Source: Desulfovibrio desulfuricans DSM 642 (GTDB lineage: Bacteria > Desulfobacterota > Desulfovibrionia > Desulfovibrionales > Desulfovibrionaceae). Taken from it: a stretch of 64,000 bases of DNA. A program made the position numbers and the translations under genes. The stretch lies in contig NZ_ATUZ01000016.1 in NCBI RefSeq assembly GCF_000420465.1, positions 62,001-126,000 of the forward strand, given 5' to 3'. The notes under the pieces are model-generated. The model made no database searches. It was not told the DNA's origin and saw only the letters and a list, made by a program, of their open reading frames with translations. Below are positions 46,911 through 56,065 of this stretch, in pieces (position 1 is the first letter of the stretch; the number at the start of each line of letters is the position of its first letter).

Positions 46911-47960
46911 TCAGCGACTGGGGGAGGCGTCCTCGCCGGGGAGCGCCCACCAGGGCAAGCCCCGCCATGCGGCGTTAAGCGCCTTCTCATGCGCGGGCCA
47001 TTGGGGCGAAAAGCGGGCGAGCTCCTCCCTGTAAGCCGGGGAATGATCCATCTGGCGCAAGTGGCACAACTCATGCCAGCACAAGTGCTCCAGCAGCGGG
47101 GCTGGCAGAAGCAAGGCGCGCCAGTTGAGGCTGATGCGTCCCTCAGGATTTGCAGGGGCGAGATATGAGCCGCTTTGGGCAAAGAATGGGGCCGCGTCAT
47201 GTGTGGCGGGCAGGGGCGGGGTGGAAAAAAAGTTGCGGATGCGCGTGGTGAGCTGTTCCAGCGATCTGGGGCGACCCAAATTCCCTTGCGGCAGTTTTGA
47301 CCGCTGCGCTTCGGGCTGAGGGGGTTGGCCCCGACGCAGGCGGGCGCAACTGCCCCAGCGCCCGCTCTGGTCCCGCACGCTCACACCTGCAAGGGCAAAC
47401 CCTTCCATGGCCGCAAGCTGTTCCAGATACGGCGGCAGCAGGCGGGCTGCTTTTTTGCGGCACCACTGGCGCAAGGCCTGCGCGCATAGGGATATGTCAT
47501 CTACGGCGCCATACAGGCGCACCTGATCCGCGCTTTCCACCAGCAGCAAACGCCGTGCGCCGTTGGCAACCTGTACTGTGGCGGTCTTGGCGGTTTGCGC
47601 CGTGGCGGCTTTGCGGCCTGCCGCCATGTCGCCACTGGGCGTGACGGCAAAAATTTCGCCCGTGAGCGGCAGGGTGATGCTTGGAGGTAACTGGGGGGCG
47701 GGCACCCTGCGCAGCAGGGTTGTGCGGGCGCGCTCCAGCCAGGGCAAAAAGAGCGGCAGGCTTGATTGAAGCTGCGCTGGCCCCATGGTCAGCGGGATAG
47801 TCAGCACAAGGTCGCCCCGAGGCGTGAGCGACAGTTTTGCCCTGCGCGCACGGGGTGAAAGGCGCACTGACGCCGTCAGGCGCGTGCCATCGGCCAGGGT
47901 AAATTCTACCGTGGCGGGCAGATCGTGCAGGGGGGCGACAGAGACTTTGCGGGCAGGCAT
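46911..47960 (-). CDS. YgjP-like zinc metallopeptidase domain protein with insertion
   Basis: A 349-residue protein of the YgjP/DUF45 (M48-related) type. The zinc motif is HELCHLRQMDH (HExxH) followed by the downstream FSPQW. RWGSC, the family's strand before the active site, is present. In most relatives RWGSC is followed within about 10 residues by ISLNW, but here about 70 residues lie between (ARLRRGQPPQPEA to GRISLNWR), rich in Pro, Gln and Arg. The N-terminus is a short beta-rich segment. No good SD is seen before the start at 47960, so it may be misplaced. Probable cytoplasmic peptidase-like protein; substrate unknown. Confidence 0.72.
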   Translation of the reverse strand: MPARKVSVAPLHDLPATVEFTLADGTRLTASVRLSPRARRAKLSLTPRGDLVLTIPLTMGPAQLQSSLPLFLPWLERARTTLLRRVPAPQLPPSITLPLTGEIFAVTPSGDMAAGRKAATAQTAKTATVQVANGARRLLLVESADQVRLYGAVDDISLCAQALRQWCRKKAARLLPPYLEQLAAMEGFALAGVSVRDQSGRWGSCARLRRGQPPQPEAQRSKLPQGNLGRPRSLEQLTTRIRNFFSTPPLPATHDAAPFFAQSGSYLAPANPEGRISLNWRALLLPAPLLEHLCWHELCHLRQMDHSPAYREELARFSPQWPAHEKALNAAWRGLPWWALPGEDASPSR

Positions 47961-48161
47961 GCGGCCACGCTGCCAGAGGCGGCCAAGGCTGTAAAGACTG
48001 CCTGCGGCATGGTTGTTGCTCTACTACCTGCGGAAAGGTGCATCCGGCAGGTTTTGCCGGGTGCAAACCCGTTGGGCAGCCGCACCCAGGGGTTTTGTGG
48101 GGGAGCCACTATTAAAAATGATGCGGTATTTCGCAGCCAAGATTACTGCGGGGGGCGTCAT

Positions 48162-48668
48162 ATGAGTACAACAGGGATTGGTAATCTGTTGGGTTCCAGC
48201 AGCGCTGAGGCGGTTTACAAGGTGGGTCTGGGGTCGAATACCATTCGCACACGCAGCGATTCGTCCGATTCAGGCGACACCGTTGATATATCTGATGAAG
48301 CCAAGAAGCTCTTTTCTGAAAAGATCCACATGTATGACAAGGGTTCGTCCACGACTGCGACGTCGCAATCTGCGGAAAACAAGGGCGATACTTCTGCCGA
48401 AACTGCCGATGGTGAAACCGGCGAGGCCGGTGGCGGGGGGGCAACCAAGGCCGGTGGCGCTGGCGGCGGTGGCGGTAACGACAGTTCTTCCGATCCTGCC
48501 GAGAAGATCAAGAAGCAGATTGCGGCCTTAAAGAGCCAGCTTTCCAGCCTGGCCAGCCACGCGGGCAGCGCCACCAGCGCGGCGGTGGAAAGCAAAATCC
48601 AGTCGCTCGAGTCGCAGATTGCAGCTCTTGAAGCACAACTTGCTGAAGCGGAGTCGACTTCTGCTTGA
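48162..48668 (+). CDS. Gly-rich protein with C-terminal coiled coil
   Basis: A 168-residue protein with no signal peptide and no Cys. The N-terminal ~60 residues are Ser/Thr/Asp-rich (SDSGDTVDISDEAKKLF, a pattern also seen near the ends of flagellar anti-sigma or FlgM-like proteins). A Gly-rich hinge follows (about residues 85-110), then two heptad-repeat segments (PAEKIKKQIAALKSQLSSLA and ESKIQSLESQIAALEAQLAEAE). It is somewhat like FlxA-type proteins, but that is a weak resemblance. GGGGGG lies before the ATG at 48162; a longer in-frame extension has no support. It ends at the rubrerythrin promoter. Confidence 0.68.
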   Translation: MSTTGIGNLLGSSSAEAVYKVGLGSNTIRTRSDSSDSGDTVDISDEAKKLFSEKIHMYDKGSSTTATSQSAENKGDTSAETADGETGEAGGGGATKAGGAGGGGGNDSSSDPAEKIKKQIAALKSQLSSLASHAGSATSAAVESKIQSLESQIAALEAQLAEAESTSA

Positions 48669-48693
48669 CATAGGAATTATTCCTAATTAGAGT
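48665..48693 (+). promoter_or_regulatory. Rubrerythrin promoter with palindromic operator
   Basis: TTGACA (48665-48670), a 17-bp spacer and TAGAGT (48688-48693). The spacer begins with the perfect palindrome TAGGAAT-T-ATTCCTA (48671-48685). The AAT-N-ATT core resembles PerR/Fur-family sites. It overlaps the stop codon of the preceding gene. Confidence 0.7.
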
Positions 48694-48784
48694 GATTCAA
48701 CAAGAGGGGCGCTGTTGCTCGTGCCCTTTTTTGCCGTTGCGCCAATAGGCGCGCAGCCACCAATCATTCCAAGGAGAAGACGCT

Positions 48785-49360
48785 ATGAAATCGCTGAAAG
48801 GCAGCCAGACGGAAAAAAATATTCTTACAGCCTTTGCTGGTGAATCTCAGGCGCGTAACCGCTACGACTACTTTGCCGGGCGGGCCAAGAATGACGGATT
48901 TGTGCTGGTGCAGGAAATTTTTGTAGAAACTGCCTTGCAGGAAAAAGAACACGCCAAGCGCCTGTTCAAATTTCTTGAAGGCGGGGATGTAGAAATCACG
49001 GCGGCGTACCCCGCCGGGGTAATCGCTGACAGCGAAGCCAATCTTATCGCAGCCGCCAGTGGCGAAAACCACGAGCACACCGTCATGTATCCTGAATTTG
49101 CGGCTATGGCTGACAAGGAAGGCTTTTCCGAGGTCGCTGCAGTCATGCGCCAGATTGCCGTTGCCGAGGCCTACCATGAAAAGCGTTTTCTTACGCTTGC
49201 CAAGGATATCAAGGAAGGGCGCATGTTCATGCGTACCAAGCCCACGGTATGGCGTTGCCTGAACTGCGGCTGTCTTGTGGAGGGCGATCACGCTCCCGAG
49301 ATGTGCCCCGCGTGCGCGCATCCCAAGGCCTACTTTGCAGAGCTTAACTACACGTTCTAG
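48785..49360 (+). CDS. rbr: Rubrerythrin
   Basis: A 191-residue non-haem iron peroxidase, the length of D. vulgaris rubrerythrin. The four-helix ferritin-like domain carries the diiron ligands E20, E53-x2-H56, E94-x2-E97 and an E-x2-H pair near 128-131. The C-terminal rubredoxin domain has C158/C161 and C174/C177. It reduces hydrogen peroxide in the cytoplasm of anaerobes. AAGGAG precedes the ATG. The upstream palindrome in its promoter fits peroxide- or iron-responsive control shared with ahpC. Confidence 0.97.
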   Translation: MKSLKGSQTEKNILTAFAGESQARNRYDYFAGRAKNDGFVLVQEIFVETALQEKEHAKRLFKFLEGGDVEITAAYPAGVIADSEANLIAAASGENHEHTVMYPEFAAMADKEGFSEVAAVMRQIAVAEAYHEKRFLTLAKDIKEGRMFMRTKPTVWRCLNCGCLVEGDHAPEMCPACAHPKAYFAELNYTF

Positions 49361-49517
49361 GCGGCATTGGCTCCGGGAGATTTTGTCTTGCCCGTTTGCA
49401 CAATGCTGCTGACAGCACGGGATGCGTGCCAAAGGCACTCACCGGACGAGATGACGTCTTCCCCGTAACTATCTTGAATTATTGTCTACAGGTATCAGTC
49501 GAACTGCGTCGACCACA

Positions 49518-49550
49518 AGCGCCAGGCCTTTTGGGTCTGGTGCTTTTTTT
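49518..49550 (+). terminator. Terminator-like hairpin
   Basis: AGCGCCAG / CTGGTGCT stem with one G-T wobble and a 7-T run. It is 157 bp past the rbr stop, so it ends either the rbr transcript or a small RNA from this region. Confidence 0.75.
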
Positions 49551-49621
49551 GCGAAGCGGCATGCTTCTGACGCAGAGCCGTCACCGTTGAGCGGCAGCAT
49601 GGCTAATGCGTGCCTTGTTGG

Positions 49622-49728
49622 ATTTGAAAAGTAATCAAATATCTACTATGCAAAGTTTTTGCGTGTAAATATAGTTGGGGCAGTTGTCTTTTGCTGTTTC
49701 CGGCCATTTGAAAGGTATCTAAATATCT
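49622..49728. repeat. Two 23-bp direct repeats, 84 bp apart
   Basis: Copies at 49622-49644 and 49706-49728, each ATTTGAAA...AAATATCT, identical at 19 of 23 bases. The distance is a whole number of DNA turns (8 x 10.5). They lie 160-260 bp upstream of the tolC start, a possible activator or repressor site pair. Confidence 0.65.
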
Positions 49729-49885
49729 TGCAGGACTGGGACTAACTGGTTACAGCTAGTACAAGGCGTGTCGTTATATGGGTGGGGAAGGGACTCTGCC
49801 ATCTGTGTAATGTGGTCCATACTGGTCGATATGCCCACAAGCGGGAGAATGCGGACGGTGCATTTTTCAAGCTGAGGAGTCAACC

Positions 49886-51286
49886 GTGAAACAGATTATC
49901 TGGGGAGCACTTTTTTCCCTGCTTTTGGCAACGGCGGCCACTGCGGCTGAAACCGGTTATCCCCCACCCCCGCCAGCGGGGAAGCCGCTTTCGGTCGAGG
50001 ACTCCATCTATGGAGTGCTGCGTAATCACCACAATCTGCGGGGCATGATCGAAAACCGTGAGGTGCTGGATCATGAGGTAACGCGCGCTCAGGCTGGCTT
50101 TGGCCCCCGCGTTGACGTTACAGGGCAGGCTGGCGGCAGCGTCTTGAGCGATTCAAGCACCCGCAGCCAGAATCTTGATTCGCAGATGTGGGGCAAGGTG
50201 GGCTATAGCGCCCAGCTTGTGCAACCCATATGGGATGGTTTTGCCACCCGTTCGCGCGTTCGCACTGCCAAATCCACTCTCGAATCCCAAAAATACCGCG
50301 TATTCGATACGGCTACATCGCTTTCTCTTGATGCGATTATCGCCCATATTGATTTGCTGCGCCGCAGAAAAATCTACGAGCTTTCCGAAGAAAACGTGGT
50401 CCACCACAAGTCTCTTGTGGGGCAGGCCCAGGATCGCGCCAGCCTTGGCGCGGACACTGCCGCAGACGTAACCCAGGCGCAGTCGCGCTTGCAGCGGGCG
50501 CTTTCAAGCCTTTCTGAAGCCAAGGCATCCCTGCTTGTGGCCGAGGAAACCTATACCCGGCTTACCGGCTTGCCAGCTGCCAGCCGCTTGCAGACCGTGA
50601 CCATGCCGCCCCAGCTTTACCCCGCATCGCAGGCTGTTCTGGAAAAGGCAAAAAAAAGCAATCCCAAACTCGCCGCCTATTTGCAGGATATCCGTGCTTC
50701 GCGCGCCGAGCGTGAACTGGCGGATGCGGCCTTTTCTCCCGAGCTCAATCTTGAAGCAGGCCCTAACTATACCAATCTTGGCGGCACAAGTGATCGCTGG
50801 GTGTACAGTTTTGACGTCATGGGCGTTGTGCGCTGGAATATCTTCAACAGTGGGGCAGACGTGGCTGAACGCCGCGCCGCTTCAGCCCGCATGCGCCAGT
50901 CGCGTCAGGTGATGTACAATTTTATTGATGATCTCAAGCTGGATGTGGACAGCACCTGGGTCAACTATCTTGCTGCCCAGGAACAGTACAACCACTATTC
51001 CAAAGCCATAGAGTACAACAAGTACACGCGCACCGCCTATATTGAACAGTTCCAGATTGGTAAGCGCAGTATTCTGGACGTGCTGGATACAGAAAGTGAG
51101 CTGTACAATTCTGCAACCCAGGCAGAAACTGCCCGGGGCAATATTCTTGTGGGCGCATACAGGCTTTCGGCGCTCACGGGCAATATGCTGCCAGAAATGT
51201 CCATCAACACCGGCCCGCTTGGGCACAGCGCGCCCAAGGAACCGGAAGATCCCCGCGAGGAGTTCGCTCCTGGCTGGTTCAACTGA
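49886..51286 (+). CDS. TolC-family outer-membrane channel
   Basis: A 466-residue outer-membrane efflux/secretion protein with a signal peptide (residues 1-20, ending ATAAE). Two TolC repeats of long coiled helices are seen, with the conserved turn-region patterns GxxADVTQAQSRL and GKRSILDVLDTESELYN. The start is the GTG at 49886, preceded by GAGGAG. It is the first gene of the type I secretion block. The GC-rich ABC transporter gene starts 221 bp downstream, with no clear terminator between them. Confidence 0.93.
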   Translation: MKQIIWGALFSLLLATAATAAETGYPPPPPAGKPLSVEDSIYGVLRNHHNLRGMIENREVLDHEVTRAQAGFGPRVDVTGQAGGSVLSDSSTRSQNLDSQMWGKVGYSAQLVQPIWDGFATRSRVRTAKSTLESQKYRVFDTATSLSLDAIIAHIDLLRRRKIYELSEENVVHHKSLVGQAQDRASLGADTAADVTQAQSRLQRALSSLSEAKASLLVAEETYTRLTGLPAASRLQTVTMPPQLYPASQAVLEKAKKSNPKLAAYLQDIRASRAERELADAAFSPELNLEAGPNYTNLGGTSDRWVYSFDVMGVVRWNIFNSGADVAERRAASARMRQSRQVMYNFIDDLKLDVDSTWVNYLAAQEQYNHYSKAIEYNKYTRTAYIEQFQIGKRSILDVLDTESELYNSATQAETARGNILVGAYRLSALTGNMLPEMSINTGPLGHSAPKEPEDPREEFAPGWFN

Positions 51287-51506
51287 TAAACCATTCCGCA
51301 TGCCCCGGTTAAGCCGGGGCATGCGGCGCTTTTTAAAGGGCGCAAATCCTTCTTTACCAGGTCGGGATCATTGGCTGACCCATGCGGCGCGCCTTGTGCC
51401 CCAGGCCTGTAGAGGGAATCCCCTCGGGGGACGGGATTTGCCGCTCTGCGCGAAGATAACGAAAGGATGATGCTGAGTTATCCCCATCAGCATCAATGGA
51501 ATATGC

Positions 51507-53870
51507 ATGGATACAATTTCCGCGGATTCAGAAGAAAAGGCACAGCTCACATCACCTGAACAGGAATCCGGCGGCAGCCGGGCTCCGCAAAAAAAAGCAG
51601 ACACGGCACCGGAGCAAGCCTCCAGCCTTGCAGGACACAACTCAACCCAGGTACCGCGCGCAGCGCCGACCATGGGGCCGTTGCGGCCTTCAGACGTGGA
51701 CTTTATGCCCGGCTTGTTGCGCAGCCTTTCGGTCTTGATGCGCCTGCGCGGGCGGGTAGTGTCGCCGCATGTGCTCATGGCCGGGCTTTCGGGCAGCAAG
51801 GTAACGCCTCAGGCCTGCCTGCGGGCGGCCCGCAAGGCTGGGCTGGCCGGGCGTATCGCCTATCGCCCTGATATCGCAGATATCCCAGGCCTTGTGCTGC
51901 CGTGCATTCTGTTGCTCTCCCACGACCGTTCGTGCGTGCTCACAGCCCTTGACGGCGACATGGCCGAGGTGATTTTTCCCGAAACCAGCGAAAGCACGCA
52001 GTTGGTGCCAGTAGAGGCATTGACGGACGAATACTCCGGCTATGCGCTCTTTGCAGCAGTGGAAGCCGCGCCGGATGACCGTTCCGAACGTCTCAGTATT
52101 GCCCGAGGCAAGCGCTGGTTCTGGGATGTGCTGCGGTATTACGCGCCCATCTACAGGCACGTGGCCCTGGCCAGCGTGGTCATCAACCTCATTGCCGTGG
52201 GCAGCCCGCTGTTTGTCATGAATGTCTATGACCGTGTGGTTCCCAACAATGCCATAGAAACATTGTGGGTTCTGGCCAGCGGCATCTGCATTATCTACAT
52301 GTTCAATTTTCTGCTTTCGGCGCTGCGCACGCATTTTGTGGATGTGGCGGGCCGCAATGCGGATATCGTTCTTTCCAGTTCGCTGGTGGAAAAGGTGCTT
52401 TCCATGCGGCTGGATGCCAAGCCCGAATCCACGGGGGCGCTGGTGAACAACCTGCGCGAATTTGAGCAGTTGCGCGAATTTTTCAGTTCCTCAAGTCTGC
52501 TTGCCTGCATTGACCTGCCTTTTCTGGTTATTTTTCTGCTGCTTACGGCCTTCATTGGCGGCCCTATGGTGCTGCTGTCCATTGGGGCAATGCCCATCAT
52601 GATCGGCATTGGCCTGCTGCTTCAGCACCGTTCGCGCATGAGCGCCGAGGCCAGCTACAAGCAGAACATGCAAAAAAATGCTTTGCTGGTGGAAATTGTG
52701 GGCGGGCTGGAAACGCTCAAGTCCTGCATGGCCGAAAGCCGCATGCAGAAGCTGTGGGAATCTGTGGTAGGCCTTTCGGCCCGCTCCAACAGTGAATCCC
52801 GCAAGTATAACAATCTTGCGGTCACATCTTCCATGCTTATTACCCAGCTGGTTACTGTGGCCATGGTGGTGTGGGGCGTGTACCGCATATCTGATGGCCT
52901 CATGACCATGGGCGCGCTTATCGGCTGCAATATTCTGGTGGGGCGCACAATGGCTCCGCTGCTCCAGATGGCCTCCCTGCTGACCCGTATGCAGAATTCG
53001 CATGTGGCCCTCAAGGCGCTGGACATGCTGATGATGCTGCCTTCTGAAAATCAGGCGGAAAAAACCTGCATGGATTTTGGCATGCTGCGGCCTTCGTTCT
53101 CTCTTGAAGGCGTTTCATTTGCCTACCCCCGGCAGGAGCGCCTGGCTCTGGAGCATGTTTCACTACGCATTGAGCCTGGTGAGCGCGTGGGCATTATCGG
53201 GCCCATGGGATCAGGCAAAAGCACGCTGTCAAAGCTCCTCATCGGCCTTTACCAGCCCAAGGAAGGGGCGGTGAAGTTTGGCGACGTGGACATCAGGCAG
53301 ATTCCCAGCATGGAACTGCGTGGCCGCGTGGGTGTACTGCCGCAGGATGTGGTGCTCTTTTACGGCAGCATTCGCGACAACATTGCCCTGGGGGACCCCA
53401 CCATCAACGATCACCTCATTCTGCGCGCCGCCTCCCTGGCTGGCGTCACAGACTTTTTGCGCAACAATCCCGCTGGCTTTGCCGCGCAGGTGGGCGAGCA
53501 GGGCAAGGCGCTTTCTGGCGGGCAGCGTCAGGCGGTGGCCTTGGCGCGCGCTTTGGTGCGCGACCCTGAGGTGCTCATTCTGGACGAGCCCACCAGCAAT
53601 ATGGACACGGATTCAGAACTGCTGCTGCAAAAAAGGCTGCAATCGGTCATTGGCGGGCGCACCCTTGTGCTTGTGACCCACCGGCTCTCCATGCTGCGCA
53701 TAGTGGATCGGCTCATTGTTATGGAAGGCGGACAGATCAAGCTGGACGGCCCTCGCGATGCTGTATTGCAGAGCCTGCGCGACCGCTCGAAAAAGAACGT
53801 GACCAATGTGCAGCAGACCGCCCCGCCGAAAAAGTCTGCGGACGCCTTTGCCCATGCCGCCAACGCCTGA
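51507..53870 (+). CDS. Type I secretion ABC transporter (LapB/LssB-like)
   Basis: A 787-residue inner-membrane exporter of type I secretion. A low-complexity N-terminus (1 to ~62) is followed by a C39-like domain (about 65-195) that lacks the catalytic Cys of true peptidases, so the substrate is probably not cleaved. The six-helix TM domain covers about 205-500. The ATPase has Walker A GPMGSGKST at 565-573, the signature LSGGQRQAVALARAL and Walker B VLILDEPTSNMD. It pairs with the TolC- and HlyD-like genes on both sides. LapB-type exporters move large RTX adhesins. No such substrate is visible in the window. Confidence 0.93.
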   Translation: MDTISADSEEKAQLTSPEQESGGSRAPQKKADTAPEQASSLAGHNSTQVPRAAPTMGPLRPSDVDFMPGLLRSLSVLMRLRGRVVSPHVLMAGLSGSKVTPQACLRAARKAGLAGRIAYRPDIADIPGLVLPCILLLSHDRSCVLTALDGDMAEVIFPETSESTQLVPVEALTDEYSGYALFAAVEAAPDDRSERLSIARGKRWFWDVLRYYAPIYRHVALASVVINLIAVGSPLFVMNVYDRVVPNNAIETLWVLASGICIIYMFNFLLSALRTHFVDVAGRNADIVLSSSLVEKVLSMRLDAKPESTGALVNNLREFEQLREFFSSSSLLACIDLPFLVIFLLLTAFIGGPMVLLSIGAMPIMIGIGLLLQHRSRMSAEASYKQNMQKNALLVEIVGGLETLKSCMAESRMQKLWESVVGLSARSNSESRKYNNLAVTSSMLITQLVTVAMVVWGVYRISDGLMTMGALIGCNILVGRTMAPLLQMASLLTRMQNSHVALKALDMLMMLPSENQAEKTCMDFGMLRPSFSLEGVSFAYPRQERLALEHVSLRIEPGERVGIIGPMGSGKSTLSKLLIGLYQPKEGAVKFGDVDIRQIPSMELRGRVGVLPQDVVLFYGSIRDNIALGDPTINDHLILRAASLAGVTDFLRNNPAGFAAQVGEQGKALSGGQRQAVALARALVRDPEVLILDEPTSNMDTDSELLLQKRLQSVIGGRTLVLVTHRLSMLRIVDRLIVMEGGQIKLDGPRDAVLQSLRDRSKKNVTNVQQTAPPKKSADAFAHAANA

Positions 53871-53943
53871 AAAATTCGGCTTTGCTGAAGACCTTGGCTT
53901 TTTGTTTTGAAATGACCGCCCAGCGGTTTTTGGAGAAGGGCGC

Positions 53944-55905
53944 ATGCAGTTGCCACAGAAAACTATGGATATGACCGGGGCTGAAAATCAGCCAGAACAT
54001 AAAGCAGGGGCGCAATGCGGCACGTCAAAGCCCGATGTGCTCCTGCCCCCTGGCGTGGAGCCTTCGGTCTTTCCGCAGCCGGGCGGCATGCCGGGCATGC
54101 CCTTTGGCTCACATTTTTCACGGCCCAATATTGACGCGCCCCTGCCCGCCATGCCCGGCAGCGATAACATGCTGGAACCTGCCGCTGATTCTGGCGCAGC
54201 CGCCCCCATTGGGTCAGGCCCGGATGCTGGCGCTGGCCGATTACCTGATCTGGATGCGCTGATGGCCGATCTGGGCCAGAATGCCGGAGACATGCAGCCC
54301 ATGGGGCTGGATGCTGCCGCCGCCAAAAAGAAAGAACCGAGCAATCTTGAGCTTTTTTTGCGTCAGTTGCTGCTGGGCGGGGAGCACGAACAACACCCGG
54401 ATAAAAGCCTGCGGCAGTCGTTGCATGAAACTGTAGACAGAATTTTGGGCAAAGGCGGTCAGCAGGGAGCTGGCGGCATGTCGGGCGCTCAGCAGCAGGG
54501 CAATCCCGGCCTGTTCGCAGCCATGGACGCGCCCCTGCGCGGCCTGACGCCCGATGATATCCTTTTTGCCAACGAAGTGGACGCAGCCCTCGCCCGGCGG
54601 CCCAAGTTCGGCGTGCGCGCGCTGTCCATCAGCGTTGGCGCGTTTTTTTTGTGCCTGATCATTTGGGCGGCTGTTGCCAGCGTGGATGAAGTGACCCATG
54701 CGGAAGGTTCGGTTGTTGGTTCGCAGCGTACCCAGACCATCCAGAACCTTGAGGGCGGCATTCTGCGCGCAGTGCTTGTGCACGAAGGGCAGATTGTGGA
54801 CAAGGGGGCGGTGCTGGCGCAACTGGACAATGAGATGGCCGAAAGCGCCTACCGCGACGCCGTAAACAAGGCCATGGAAAACAGCCTCGCCATCATCCGC
54901 CTTGAAGCCGAGATCAAGGGCGACAAGCCTGTTTTTCCAGAAAATTTTGACATGTGGGCAGAAAAAGTCATTGGCCGCAGGGTTGAGGCTGGCATGCTGG
55001 GGCGCATCCACCAGATCGTTCAGGATCAGGAAAATGCCTGGCACAGCCGCCGCGATCAGCTCAATGCGGAAATTGATGTTTTGCAGTCCCAGTATGTGCA
55101 GCGCCTGCATGATGTGGAAGAACTGACGGCCCGCAAGGTGCAGCTTGACCGCAGCCTCGAGCTTTCCATCGAGCAAAAGAATACTGCCTACGCCCTTGTG
55201 CAGCGCAACAACTTTTCCAAGCTGGAATACCTCGGCATGCAGCAAAAGGTTGTGGAATTGCAGGGCCAGATAGATTCTCTTGCCGCCACAATCCCCAAGG
55301 CCAAGGCCGCTGCGGACGAGTCCAAGCAGCGCATAGCATCCCGCAGGGCCGAGCAGATTGCGGCGGTTACTGACGAGATCAACAAACGCAGGCAGGAACT
55401 CAATTCACTGCGCGAAAATCTTTCGGCAGGGCGCGACCGCGTAACCCGCACAGAACTGCGCGCTCCTGTGCGCAGCACGGTCAAGCAGATATACATTTCC
55501 ACCGTGGGCGGCGTGGTCAAACCCGGAGAACCCATCATGGACCTTGTGCCGCTTGACGACACACTGGTGGTGGAAGCCAAGGTCAAACCGCAGGATGTGG
55601 CCTTTCTGCGCCCTGGGCAGAATGTCATGGTCAAGGTTTCAGCCTATGATTTCTCCATTTACGGCGGGATTGAAGGCAAGCTTGAATCTATCAGCGCCGA
55701 TACCATTGAAGACAAAAGGGGCGAGCATTTTTATCTTGTAAAGATCCGCACCCAGAAAAACGCCATTGTCTACCATAATGAATCTCTGCCCATTATGCCG
55801 GGCATGGTGGTGACGGCAGACATTATGATCGGCAAAAAAACCGTGCTGGATTATCTGCTCAAGCCCATTCTCAAGGCCAAGCAGAATGCCCTGCGCGAGC
55901 GGTAG
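53944..55905 (+). CDS. HlyD-family type I secretion adaptor with long N-terminal extension
   Basis: A 653-residue periplasmic adaptor. The single membrane helix is at about residues 223-246, much later than usual. The first ~200 residues form an unusual cytoplasmic Pro/Gly/Ala-rich region with one amphipathic helical part (ELFLRQLLLGGEHEQHPDK, DKSLRQSLHETVDRILG). The periplasmic part has the HlyD start GSVVGSQRTQTIQNLEGG, long coiled-coil helices (about 290-500), and the C-terminal beta barrel with LRAPVRSTVKQI and PGEPIMDLVPLDD. GGAGAAGG precedes the ATG. It bridges the ABC transporter and TolC. The extension is without an obvious match. Confidence 0.92.
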   Translation: MQLPQKTMDMTGAENQPEHKAGAQCGTSKPDVLLPPGVEPSVFPQPGGMPGMPFGSHFSRPNIDAPLPAMPGSDNMLEPAADSGAAAPIGSGPDAGAGRLPDLDALMADLGQNAGDMQPMGLDAAAAKKKEPSNLELFLRQLLLGGEHEQHPDKSLRQSLHETVDRILGKGGQQGAGGMSGAQQQGNPGLFAAMDAPLRGLTPDDILFANEVDAALARRPKFGVRALSISVGAFFLCLIIWAAVASVDEVTHAEGSVVGSQRTQTIQNLEGGILRAVLVHEGQIVDKGAVLAQLDNEMAESAYRDAVNKAMENSLAIIRLEAEIKGDKPVFPENFDMWAEKVIGRRVEAGMLGRIHQIVQDQENAWHSRRDQLNAEIDVLQSQYVQRLHDVEELTARKVQLDRSLELSIEQKNTAYALVQRNNFSKLEYLGMQQKVVELQGQIDSLAATIPKAKAAADESKQRIASRRAEQIAAVTDEINKRRQELNSLRENLSAGRDRVTRTELRAPVRSTVKQIYISTVGGVVKPGEPIMDLVPLDDTLVVEAKVKPQDVAFLRPGQNVMVKVSAYDFSIYGGIEGKLESISADTIEDKRGEHFYLVKIRTQKNAIVYHNESLPIMPGMVVTADIMIGKKTVLDYLLKPILKAKQNALRER

Positions 55906-56065
55906 AGCGAAAATGCGGGCGGGCATGCCTATCCTGCCGCAAGCCAGCATTTTCAGTGTTCAATGATTCAGAAATCGGCGCAGTCTGGGGCAAGCCGTTC
56001 GGGCATGTACCCTCTGGGTTATTATACAGGTTTATCGAGACGCGCAGCCCGATGAAGGAAAATAT

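Larger units (their letters stand above)
49361..49885. other. 525-bp region between rbr and tolC
   Basis: No convincing gene. It holds a terminator-like hairpin (49518-49550) and an AT-rich part (49610-49740) with two direct repeats. Small hairpins (for example TGCC-AAA-GGCA near 49430) lie before the terminator. The tolC leader has no clear promoter. Confidence 0.55.

Noticed and set aside
49396-49590. 64-codon frame after rubrerythrin
   Set aside because: It runs through the terminator hairpin and its T run; no SD or domain.
49670-49695. Sigma-54 promoter upstream of tolC
   Set aside because: GG and GC elements are present but their spacing is off by one or two bases from -24/-12.
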